Shown here piece by piece: positions 1 through 6,675 of a stretch of 10,855 nt of DNA. Below the pieces are notes generated by a model. That model was not told the origin of the DNA. It was given only the letters and a program-made list of their open reading frames with translations, and searched no databases. The position numbers and the translations under genes were made by a program. Position 1 is the first letter of the stretch. Each line of letters starts with the position of its first letter. Source of the stretch: Gammaproteobacteria bacterium UBA1119 (GTDB taxonomy: Bacteria > Pseudomonadota > Gammaproteobacteria > Pseudomonadales > Azotimanducaceae). The stretch spans positions 1 through 10,855 of the forward strand of contig DCBA01000062.1 of assembly GCA_002313255.1 (NCBI GenBank), read 5' to 3'.

Positions 1-58
1 CAGTTCTACCCAAAAGTCCCATATTCCTACGGCTCGTTTGACAGCGTTTATAAAGAGC

Positions 59-856
59 ATGACAAACGTTGCGTTTGGGTGGTTTCACTTCGGTACACAT
101 ATCCAGCGGGCGATTCTTTCGCTTCCTCTAGCGATCGCTCCGTTCGCCTCAGCGTCCGAAGACATGACCGTCGCTGTCGCAACGAACTTCCTGCAGACAG
201 CCCAATCCTTGCGATCGGAGTTTCAGCAGAAAAACGCTGTACCGATTCACTTGGTGGGCGGTTCCACCGGGAAGTTGTACGCGCAAATTATCCAGGGCGC
301 GCCGTTTCATCTCTATTTGGCCGCGGATCAAGCGCGACCGCGTCTACTGGAGGAACAAGGATTGGTCGCCACAGGATCGCGCCAAACATATGCAATCGGA
401 AAGTTGGCGTTATGGGTTCCGAACGAGTCTCCCATGCCGATTGAGCCGTCGATCCGATCGCTGTTGCAATCGATCAAGTTTCGAAAACTGGCGATTGCCA
501 ATCCAAACCTTGCCCCGTACGGCATCGCGGCGATCGAAACACTCAAGACCCTGCAGTTGTATGACCAGCTACAACCGCGTCTCGTCTTCGGTGAAAACAT
601 TGGGCAGACTCATGCCCTGGTCGCTACCGGTAACGCTGAGGTGGGATTTATTGCGGTATCCAACGTTTCACGCATCAAAAATGTAGAAAAAGGAATCCTC
701 TTGCAAGTTCGGCCCCACCTTCACCGCCCCATTCGACAGGACAGCGCGATGCTACGCCTCGGTGAACATAATGCCGCCGCTCAGCGTTTCAATGAATTTC
801 TCCACGGCCCTCAAGGACGCACAATTATTCGTCGAGCGGGCTACCGGGTTGACTGA
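59..856 (+). CDS. modA: Molybdate ABC transporter, periplasmic substrate-binding protein ModA
   Basis: This protein captures molybdate (and probably tungstate) in the periplasm and delivers it to the ModBC transporter. From the ATG at 59 it is 265 residues, the usual ModA size. Residues about 12-33 form a hydrophobic signal peptide with a likely cleavage near ASA-SED. The mature part shows family landmarks: VAVATNF at about 38-44, GGSTGKLYAQI at 67-77 with the oxyanion-binding Ser/Thr, GAPFHLYLAADQARP at about 80-94, PYGIAAIETL at 153-162, and GENIGQTHALVATGNAEVGF at 178-197. An in-frame TTG at 38 would add seven residues. I prefer ATG 59 because neither start has a strong ribosome-binding site and the ATG gives a normal signal peptide. 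modB starts 3 bases after the stop. The upstream promoter lies outside the window or cannot be seen, so control by molybdate (ModE or a Moco riboswitch) cannot be judged. Confidence 0.93.
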   Translation: MTNVAFGWFHFGTHIQRAILSLPLAIAPFASASEDMTVAVATNFLQTAQSLRSEFQQKNAVPIHLVGGSTGKLYAQIIQGAPFHLYLAADQARPRLLEEQGLVATGSRQTYAIGKLALWVPNESPMPIEPSIRSLLQSIKFRKLAIANPNLAPYGIAAIETLKTLQLYDQLQPRLVFGENIGQTHALVATGNAEVGFIAVSNVSRIKNVEKGILLQVRPHLHRPIRQDSAMLRLGEHNAAAQRFNEFLHGPQGRTIIRRAGYRVD

Positions 857-859
857 GCT

Positions 860-1531
860 TTGAACAACCTTGCAGCGATTTGGCTCACGCTCCAATTGGC
901 AACTGTTACGACCTGCATCTTGCTCTTCTTTGGAACGGTGCTGGCTTGGTGGCTTTCCCGGACTAAATCTTGGGCTAAGCCGATAATCGAGGCCGTCACC
1001 GCCTTACCGTTAGTTCTGCCGCCAACGGTACTTGGCTTTTACCTGCTCGTGGTTATGAGTCCAAACAGCGCGATCGGATCTTTCTGGGTTCACCTCACGG
1101 GCTCAACGCTAACGTTCTCTTTCGAAGGTCTGGTGGTTGCCTCAGTGATCTATTCGCTTCCCTTTATGGTGCAACCATTACAAAACGCCTTTGAAACCGT
1201 TGGATCAGGACCGCTGGAGGCGGCGGCTAGCTTGAGAGCCTCGCCACTGAACGCATTTTTTACCGTGGCAATGCCGTTATCCGCTCGCGGATTTCTCACG
1301 GCAATTGTGCTGACTTTCACTCATACCATCGGTGAATTCGGCGTTGTCCTGATGGTTGGCGGCAACATTCCTGAAGAAACAAGGGTCATATCGATAGCTA
1401 TCTACGAACACGTCGAAACGCTCCAATATGCAGCCGCCCACTCGTTATCGCTCGCGTTACTTGGGTTTTCCTTCGTCGTGTTGCTCACCGTCTATACCCT
1501 AAACCGGCGCTTTCCAATTCGGATTCGATGA
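860..1531 (+). CDS. modB: Molybdate ABC transporter permease ModB
   Basis: This is the inner-membrane channel subunit of the molybdate importer, expected to act as a homodimer. Its 223 residues match the usual ModB length of about 225-230. Hydrophobic segments lie at about 8-32, 44-66, 88-105, 144-168 and 195-214. The EAA loop that docks onto the ATPase is at about 119-140 (LEAAASLRASP, then VAMPL), followed by the conserved TIGEFG at 156-161. The ALPLVLPPTVLGFYLL stretch at about 48-63 is typical of ModB. The start is TTG at 860. It is the only reasonable choice, because the modA stop codon lies in the same frame one codon upstream and the next in-frame Met falls after the first membrane segments. 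Ribosome binding is weak, so translation is probably coupled to modA. modC starts one base after the stop. Confidence 0.94.
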   Translation: MNNLAAIWLTLQLATVTTCILLFFGTVLAWWLSRTKSWAKPIIEAVTALPLVLPPTVLGFYLLVVMSPNSAIGSFWVHLTGSTLTFSFEGLVVASVIYSLPFMVQPLQNAFETVGSGPLEAAASLRASPLNAFFTVAMPLSARGFLTAIVLTFTHTIGEFGVVLMVGGNIPEETRVISIAIYEHVETLQYAAAHSLSLALLGFSFVVLLTVYTLNRRFPIRIR

Positions 1532-1532
1532 A

Positions 1533-2618
1533 ATGTTAGTCCTAGACGTCCGTGCTTCCCTTGGAGACTTCGAACTCGAGGTCGCGACCTCCATACCGCT
1601 TGAGGGAATCACCGGAATTTTAGGACCGAGTGGGAGCGGCAAAACGACCCTATTGCGTGTATTAGCCGGGTTCGAGAAGGCGGAAGGTCACATCTTCGTC
1701 GATGATGAAATATGGCTCGACACGAAGTCGAAAACCGATGTCGCGCCGCATAGCCGTTCCCTCGGTTACATGTTCCAAGACGCGAGATTATTCGACCATC
1801 TATCTGTGGCCGGTAACCTTAAATACGCTACCTCCCGAACATTGTCCCAGACTAAGCAAATCGTCGTAGATGATGTCATCGACGCATTTGACCTCAGCCA
1901 ACTGCTTAAACGCCGACCAACTGAATTGTCTGGTGGTGAAAAACAACGTGTCGCGCTGGCCCGTACCTTATTAACTAACCCAAGGTTCTTGATGCTCGAC
2001 GAGCCTTTGTCGGCGCTGGATGAAAAGCGAAGGTCCGACATTCTTCCATACATCGATAAGATGGCGTCACAATTCAGAGTACCAGCGCTCTACATTAGCC
2101 ATGCGGTGGGTGAAGTCGCCCACATCGCAGGGAGAATACTTGCGATATCCAATGGTCGAGTCCAAGCCATTGGCCCCACCAGCGAGATTCTTGAGCGACT
2201 CGATCTCCTAAACGTCACGGGACGGTTTGAAGCAGGCTCGGTCGTTGAAGCCATCGTCATAGACCATGTTGCCCGTCATCGACTCACCCATCTCACTATC
2301 GACGGTCAAACACTTACCATGCCAATGGAAGCAGGGGTGGCTCCTGGCGATCACGTCCGAGTGCGCGTTAGGGCGCGGGACGTTGCCTTGGCACTTATAC
2401 GTCCCGAGTCCATCAGCATTCGCAACGTACTCGCTGCAACGATCGTCGACTTATTCCATGTGCCGGAATCACCCTATGTTGAAGCTCTGGTCGAATTCCA
2501 ACAACAACGTCTGCGAGCGCGTATTACACTCGCCGCGGTCGAAGACTTATCGCTCGCTGTTGGAATGCACGTGTTTGTTCTGATCAAAAGCGTGACATTT
2601 GATTCCAGCCCTACGTGA
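1533..2618 (+). CDS. modC: Molybdate ABC transporter ATP-binding protein ModC
   Basis: This cytoplasmic ATPase powers ModB. At 361 residues it is close to the usual ModC length of about 350. In order it shows: Walker A GPSGSGKT at 31-38; the ModC-like Q-loop YMFQDARLFDHLSV at 79-92 (Gln82); signature LSGGEKQRVALAR at 132-144; Walker B FLMLDE at 152-157 with the catalytic Glu157; the D-loop SALD at 160-163; and the switch histidine in YISH (His190). The C-terminal part, about 292-357, is a mop/TOBE-type domain, which in this family binds oxyanions and can inhibit transport when molybdate is plentiful. No feature is missing or broken. The start ATG lies one base after modB's stop, consistent with a single modABC transcript. 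Confidence 0.95.
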   Translation: MLVLDVRASLGDFELEVATSIPLEGITGILGPSGSGKTTLLRVLAGFEKAEGHIFVDDEIWLDTKSKTDVAPHSRSLGYMFQDARLFDHLSVAGNLKYATSRTLSQTKQIVVDDVIDAFDLSQLLKRRPTELSGGEKQRVALARTLLTNPRFLMLDEPLSALDEKRRSDILPYIDKMASQFRVPALYISHAVGEVAHIAGRILAISNGRVQAIGPTSEILERLDLLNVTGRFEAGSVVEAIVIDHVARHRLTHLTIDGQTLTMPMEAGVAPGDHVRVRVRARDVALALIRPESISIRNVLAATIVDLFHVPESPYVEALVEFQQQRLRARITLAAVEDLSLAVGMHVFVLIKSVTFDSSPT

Positions 2619-2693
2619 TCAGTTTTCAGGCACATCCTGGGAAGACCCCCTCCTGGGTTATAGTCGAACACATTCGATACACCCAATTCGCTC

Positions 2694-4187
2694 ATGCTTG
2701 ACGAACTCGAACCAGACAGCTTGATTGTCGGCGCTAATGGCGAAACGTTCCGCGTGAGCAAAGCGTTGGCGGAAGCATTTCAACCCGGCGATCTCGTCAT
2801 CCCAATTCCACAACAAGGATTACTCCACCTCTCTAATACCGAGCGACAAATTGTCGACCAGGCCGTAACTCAGTCCGTGGCAGCTTTCACAACGATGCAA
2901 CAAGTGACTGACGATCAGGTTACTGATTTCTTTCATGCCTTTCGTGCTGCATTGAAGAACGACAAAGTCTGGGAATCCATTCAAACGATCAATGAACACG
3001 ACGTCACGATGGCAAAAGAACGGGGTCGATCCACAACTCGTCTCCAAGTGTCGGAGACGATGCGCACGAACATGATCGACGGCTTACGCGAGTGGGCGGA
3101 ATCCGAGCCATCGAGAAACTCCGTTGTTGAAACCGTCGATCACGACCAATTTCAGATTCAGCTGCGAACGGCCGCGCTCGGCGTTGTCGGATTCGTGTTT
3201 GAAGGACGGCCTAACGTCCTCGCGGACGCATGCGGCGTACTCCGGGGAGGGAATACGGCAATCTTCCGTATCGGTAGCGATGCATTACAGACCGCGCGGG
3301 GAATGATGGACCTCGCCTTACGGCCTGCCCTAATTCAAGCTGGACTACCCACCGATGCAATAACTCTTATCGACAGCTCAGCCCATGCAGCTGGATGGGC
3401 CTTATTTCTTGATTCGCGCCTCGCGCTCGCTGTCGCGAGAGGTTCGGGCGACAGTGTCGAATTACTGGGATCGCTGGCGCGAAGTGTCGGAACACCGGTC
3501 AGCTTACACGGTACCGGAGGAGCCTGGATGATCGTTGGGGATACTGCAATGCCAGAGATCCTGAAGCAGGGTGCGATTAAGTCCCTTGACCGGAAGGTCT
3601 GTAATACCCTCAACACCTGCTGCATCGTCGCCTCAAGGGCGGTAGAACTCGTTCCCGTTTTGCTAGACGGCCTCAATGAAGCTGCGGCAAAGCTTGAGCA
3701 GGAATACCGGCTACACGTCGTTGAAGGAAGCGAAGACTTTATCCCCGAAGAAGCCTTCGCCCGCAAAGTGGCCATCAATCGAGCGGATGGTCAACACGAA
3801 GAATTCCAGGCTTCGATTCTGCCAGCGGCCGACATTGGGAGAGAGTGGGAATGGGAAAATTCCCCGGAAATCACGTTGATCGTCGTCAAAGACCTCCAAG
3901 AGGCGATTCAATTGTTTAATGCACACAGCCCACGCCTGGTTGCTTCGCTAATATCCAACGACGAGCAGGAACATCAACACTTTTACAAGACGGTTGATGC
4001 GCCCTTCATCAGTGATGGTCATACCCGCTGGGTCGACGGACAGCGGGCGCTGAATAAGCCCGAACTTGGACTCTCGAACTGGGCCAACGGTCGACTTTTT
4101 GGTCGACACGCGATTCTAACGGGCGACAGCGTCTATACCGTTCGCGTACGTTACGTCGAAGCGAGCAATGGACTTTCGCCGACCTAG
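2694..4187 (+). CDS. ProA-like aldehyde dehydrogenase, divergent glutamate-5-semialdehyde dehydrogenase family
   Basis: Classical ProA reduces glutamyl-5-phosphate to glutamate-5-semialdehyde with NADPH in proline synthesis. This protein belongs to that superfamily. TAALGVVGFVFEGRPNVLADACG at about 159-181 is the ProA cofactor-region signature, VCNTLNTCCIV at 302-312 contains the expected catalytic Cys303, and LGLSNWANGRLFGRHA at about 458-473 aligns with the ProA C-terminal region. It differs from ordinary ProA in three ways. It is 497 residues against roughly 415-420. It has about 45-50 extra residues at the N-terminus. The usual IPRGG segment is replaced by VARGSGDSVELLG at about 247-259, and the usual alanine- and glutamate-containing residues after Cys-Asn are changed. 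No proB is nearby. It could be a working ProA variant or an aldehyde dehydrogenase for another acyl-phosphate or aldehyde, so I leave the symbol empty. The ATG at 2694 has no clear ribosome-binding site. Confidence 0.82.
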   Translation: MLDELEPDSLIVGANGETFRVSKALAEAFQPGDLVIPIPQQGLLHLSNTERQIVDQAVTQSVAAFTTMQQVTDDQVTDFFHAFRAALKNDKVWESIQTINEHDVTMAKERGRSTTRLQVSETMRTNMIDGLREWAESEPSRNSVVETVDHDQFQIQLRTAALGVVGFVFEGRPNVLADACGVLRGGNTAIFRIGSDALQTARGMMDLALRPALIQAGLPTDAITLIDSSAHAAGWALFLDSRLALAVARGSGDSVELLGSLARSVGTPVSLHGTGGAWMIVGDTAMPEILKQGAIKSLDRKVCNTLNTCCIVASRAVELVPVLLDGLNEAAAKLEQEYRLHVVEGSEDFIPEEAFARKVAINRADGQHEEFQASILPAADIGREWEWENSPEITLIVVKDLQEAIQLFNAHSPRLVASLISNDEQEHQHFYKTVDAPFISDGHTRWVDGQRALNKPELGLSNWANGRLFGRHAILTGDSVYTVRVRYVEASNGLSPT

Positions 4188-4225
4188 TTTTTGGGCGTGC
4201 GTACGCATGGGACGTTTTACTTTTT

Positions 4226-4241
4226 AGTGGTAGCCTCCACT
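4226..4241. promoter_or_regulatory. Inverted repeat upstream of the peroxiredoxin gene
   Basis: AGTGG at 4226-4230 is mirrored by CCACT at 4237-4241 around a 6-base spacer. It lies 29 bases before the GTG start of the peroxiredoxin gene, where an operator or a leader hairpin could sit. No run of T follows on the + strand, so a terminator is unlikely. A five-base arm can arise by chance, and I can recognise no regulator consensus. Confidence 0.25.
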
Positions 4242-4269
4242 CGTCGTAAACTAACTATGGGGAATTCAG

Positions 4270-4932
4270 GTGGCGCTCAGAATCAACTCAGAGGCACCAA
4301 ACTTCGTGGCCCAAACCACTCAAGGTGAAATTCAGTTCCACGATTGGATCGGAAACGGGTGGGCCATTCTGTTCTCCCACCCCAAGGATTTTACCCCTGT
4401 CTGCACCACCGAGCTCGGCTACATGGCAGGCTTGCAGGACAAGTTCGCAGCCCGCAACTGTAAAGTGATCGGTTTATCTGTCGATCCCATAGGAAGTCAC
4501 TCGGACTGGATCAAAGACATCGAAGAGACGCAGGGACACGCGGTGAATTATCCGCTGATTGGCGATCCGTCACTTGAGATCGCCAAGCTGTATGACATGC
4601 TTCCTGACGACGCCGGTGATTCCTCGGACGGGCGAACCCCCGCTGACAACGCGACAGTACGATCGGTTTTTCTGATCGGTCCGGATAAGGCAGTGAAGGC
4701 GATGCTCACTTACCCAATGAGTACAGGGCGGAATTTCGACGAAGTATTGAGACTCCTGGATTCCTGCCAATTAACCGCCGCTCATCAAGTGGCGACGCCA
4801 GTCAATTGGACCCAAGGCGAAGACGTCATCATCGTCCCAGCGGTTTCAGACGAGGAGGCAAAGATACGGTATCCCGATGGTTGGAAATCACCCAAACCAT
4901 ACATCCGTATCGTACCGCAGCCAGAATCGTAG
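4270..4932 (+). CDS. 1-Cys peroxiredoxin, Prx6 family
   Basis: This is a thiol peroxidase that reduces hydrogen peroxide, organic hydroperoxides or peroxynitrite, probably in the cytoplasm because there is no signal peptide. The active-site motif is DFTPVCTTELG at 40-50, with Thr42, peroxidatic Cys45 and the partner arginine in TVRSVFLIGPD (Arg131). The C-terminal arm ATPVNWTQGEDVIIVP at 175-190, followed by SDEEAKIRYPDGW and KPYIRIVPQP, is diagnostic of the long Prx6 group. The 220-residue length fits. Cys64 and Cys166 exist but are not at recognised resolving positions, so an outside thiol such as glutathione is the likely reductant (inference). The GTG start at 4270 is supported by a purine-rich GGGGA at 4259-4263, six bases upstream, and by the family N-terminus. 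It stands alone between the ProA-like gene and the monooxygenase, with gaps of about 80 and 113 bases. Confidence 0.95.
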   Translation: MALRINSEAPNFVAQTTQGEIQFHDWIGNGWAILFSHPKDFTPVCTTELGYMAGLQDKFAARNCKVIGLSVDPIGSHSDWIKDIEETQGHAVNYPLIGDPSLEIAKLYDMLPDDAGDSSDGRTPADNATVRSVFLIGPDKAVKAMLTYPMSTGRNFDEVLRLLDSCQLTAAHQVATPVNWTQGEDVIIVPAVSDEEAKIRYPDGWKSPKPYIRIVPQPES

Positions 4933-5045
4933 TCCTGTAGTTGGGTGGATCGACCTCGGGATCCGGGTCCCGCAGTTCGGCGAGTTATCTGTTCAATCGA
5001 GACGATCGGTGAGACGTCGTCGAATCTATAGACATTACCGCTGCC

Positions 5046-6239
5046 ATGGATAGCGGACACGCTCTCATAGTTGGTGGAGGCATCGGCGGATTAACCGCGG
5101 CTCTCTACCTGCAGCAACTGGGGTTTGTTGTCCAAGTCTACGAACAAACAGATAGTACAAACAGCGATGGAGCAGGAATCCAGCTGAGCCCTAACGCCAC
5201 TCGGGTGCTACATCAAGTTGGACTCGTCGACGCGTTAGCATCGGTCTCGTCCAAGCCGGATTCAATTGACGTACAGCACTGGCGAACAGGGGGACGAGTT
5301 ACCACCAAGCAATTAACGTACGGTGTAGAAGCCGACCAATCATCATTCCCCTATTATCATGTTCACCGCCGGGACCTACTCGCGTGTTTGACCAGGGCGG
5401 CCGACGAGGCGTCGATCCCTATACATCGAGGTAAACATATCGACGACGTTGGAGTTACCGAAACCCATGCATGGATTTCCGGACCAAATACCCACGAAAA
5501 AGCTAGCCTGATCGTCGGAGCCGACGGTATTCACTCAAGCGTGCGCCGCAGTCTCTTTGGCCCCGACAGACCGATTTTTTCAGGCTACGTCGCTTGGCGA
5601 GGAATCGTTTCAGCGGAATCGATTTCCTCCGAGACGTTGGCAACGAGGGCCGTTCTCTGGTGGGGGCCCAAAAAGCACGTCGTTCATTATCCCGTCCACA
5701 ACGGCCAACTCATAAACGTCGTCTGCGTCGATCGAGCACCTCATTGGAACAACGAGTCATGGACCGAACGCGGCGATAAAATGGATCTCGTCGCCGCGTT
5801 TGGCGGTTGGCACGATGACGTCACGCAACTAATCGGTGGCATAGATCCTCAGGCCTGTTACCGATGGGGACTCTTTAACCACCCGCCGCTCAAACGGTGG
5901 AGCCGAGGCCGGGTGACGCTGCTCGGAGATGCTTGCCACCCGACGCTCCCCTACCTGGCACAGGGGGCCGCGATGGCGATCGAAGACGGCGCTGCGCTGG
6001 CTCATTGCGTCAAGAAGTGTGCGTCGATTGAGAACGGACTCGCAGCTTACGAACGGGTACGCCGAAAACGTACGACCCGCATCCAACGGATCTCCAGGCG
6101 AAACGGGTACATTTTTCATCTAACAGGGGCCGCAGCATGGGTGAGAAATAGGGTAGCTTCACGTATGGGCGAACGCATCCTGCAACACGCCCACGATTAC
6201 AACGTTTTCGCGTCAGTCAACGAATATTTCAAGGACTAA
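5046..6239 (+). CDS. FAD-dependent monooxygenase, salicylate/3-hydroxybenzoate hydroxylase-like
   Basis: This is a class A flavoprotein monooxygenase, a family that uses NAD(P)H and O2 to hydroxylate mostly phenolic aromatic acids. The 397 residues fit this single-component group. The N-terminal dinucleotide fold is ALIVGGGIGGLTAALYLQQ at about 6-24. The GAGIQLSPNATRVL segment at about 42-55 and HRRDLL at 107-112 are typical of the salicylate hydroxylase branch. The NAD(P)H/FAD DG motif is VGADGIHSSVRR at 157-168, GYVAWRG at 180-186 is conserved, and the second FAD motif is LLGDACHPTLPYLAQGAAMA at 292-311. The substrate cannot be assigned: salicylate, 3-hydroxybenzoate, 6-hydroxynicotinate and several non-catabolic enzymes share these motifs. 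ATG 5046 places the glycine motif at the right distance from the N-terminus but lacks a clear ribosome-binding site. The next gene starts 3 bases after the stop, so the two are almost surely co-transcribed. Confidence 0.92.
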   Translation: MDSGHALIVGGGIGGLTAALYLQQLGFVVQVYEQTDSTNSDGAGIQLSPNATRVLHQVGLVDALASVSSKPDSIDVQHWRTGGRVTTKQLTYGVEADQSSFPYYHVHRRDLLACLTRAADEASIPIHRGKHIDDVGVTETHAWISGPNTHEKASLIVGADGIHSSVRRSLFGPDRPIFSGYVAWRGIVSAESISSETLATRAVLWWGPKKHVVHYPVHNGQLINVVCVDRAPHWNNESWTERGDKMDLVAAFGGWHDDVTQLIGGIDPQACYRWGLFNHPPLKRWSRGRVTLLGDACHPTLPYLAQGAAMAIEDGAALAHCVKKCASIENGLAAYERVRRKRTTRIQRISRRNGYIFHLTGAAAWVRNRVASRMGERILQHAHDYNVFASVNEYFKD

Positions 6240-6242
6240 TTC

Positions 6243-6539
6243 ATGCGCGTAATGATCGATCCATGCGTCGTCCCAATGGGCGTCGGAGTCTCGGTATCGA
6301 AGTACATTGCCGAATGCAAAAAAATACTCAATGAAGCGGGGTTAGAAACGCACTTACACGCGTACGACACAAATGTTGCGGGGGATTGGGACGACGTTTT
6401 TACCGCCGTTCGACGGTGCCACGAACGAGTGCATGACCTCGGTGCACCCCGCATCACGTCAACCATTAAAGTGGGCACCCGAACGGATCGCGTCCAAACA
6501 ATGAACGAAAAAATCGTCAACGTTCAGCAGAAACTCTAA
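6243..6539 (+). CDS. MTH1187-family thiamine-binding protein (UPF0045/DUF77)
   Basis: This small 98-residue protein belongs to the MTH1187/YkoF-like family, whose members have a ferredoxin-like fold and bind thiamine or related compounds at an oligomer interface. The evidence is the whole-length pattern: a first strand ending VVPMGVGVSVSKYIAEC at about 9-25, a helix with KKILNEAGLE, a strand before TNVAGDWDDVFTAVRRCHE at about 43-61, and the closing RITSTIKVGTRTDR at about 70-83. The length is typical of the family. AAGGA at 6231-6235 lies seven bases before the ATG and inside the end of the monooxygenase gene, so translation is probably coupled. There is no signal peptide or membrane segment. 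Its role here is unknown; a carrier or sensor of a thiamine-like cofactor or another small ring compound is possible but not shown. Confidence 0.88.
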   Translation: MRVMIDPCVVPMGVGVSVSKYIAECKKILNEAGLETHLHAYDTNVAGDWDDVFTAVRRCHERVHDLGAPRITSTIKVGTRTDRVQTMNEKIVNVQQKL

Positions 6540-6675
6540 TGAGTCCACTACGGTTGCAATCTGGCCTCCTTTAACCCGCGACATGAATCCGATGATGAAG
6601 TCCAACTAACATTGAAATTGACGTCGTCTCGCCGCACGATCAGTACCCCGAGCTTGTGACACGAATGGAAACGAT

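Noticed and set aside
38..54. TTGACA at 38-43 followed by TATAAA at 49-54, as a modA promoter
   Set aside because: The two hexamers are only 5 bases apart, far from the 16-18 needed, and the region overlaps the probable start of the gene.
3335..3778. 147-residue open frame on the minus strand inside the ProA-like gene
   Set aside because: It lies wholly opposite a well-supported gene, its composition (rich in Ser, Ala and Arg) looks like a frame shadow, and it matches no family I recognise.
4957..4972. CGGGA/TCCCG hairpin after the peroxiredoxin gene, as a transcription terminator
   Set aside because: The stem is short and is followed by CAGTTCGG rather than a run of T, so it lacks the defining part of an intrinsic terminator.
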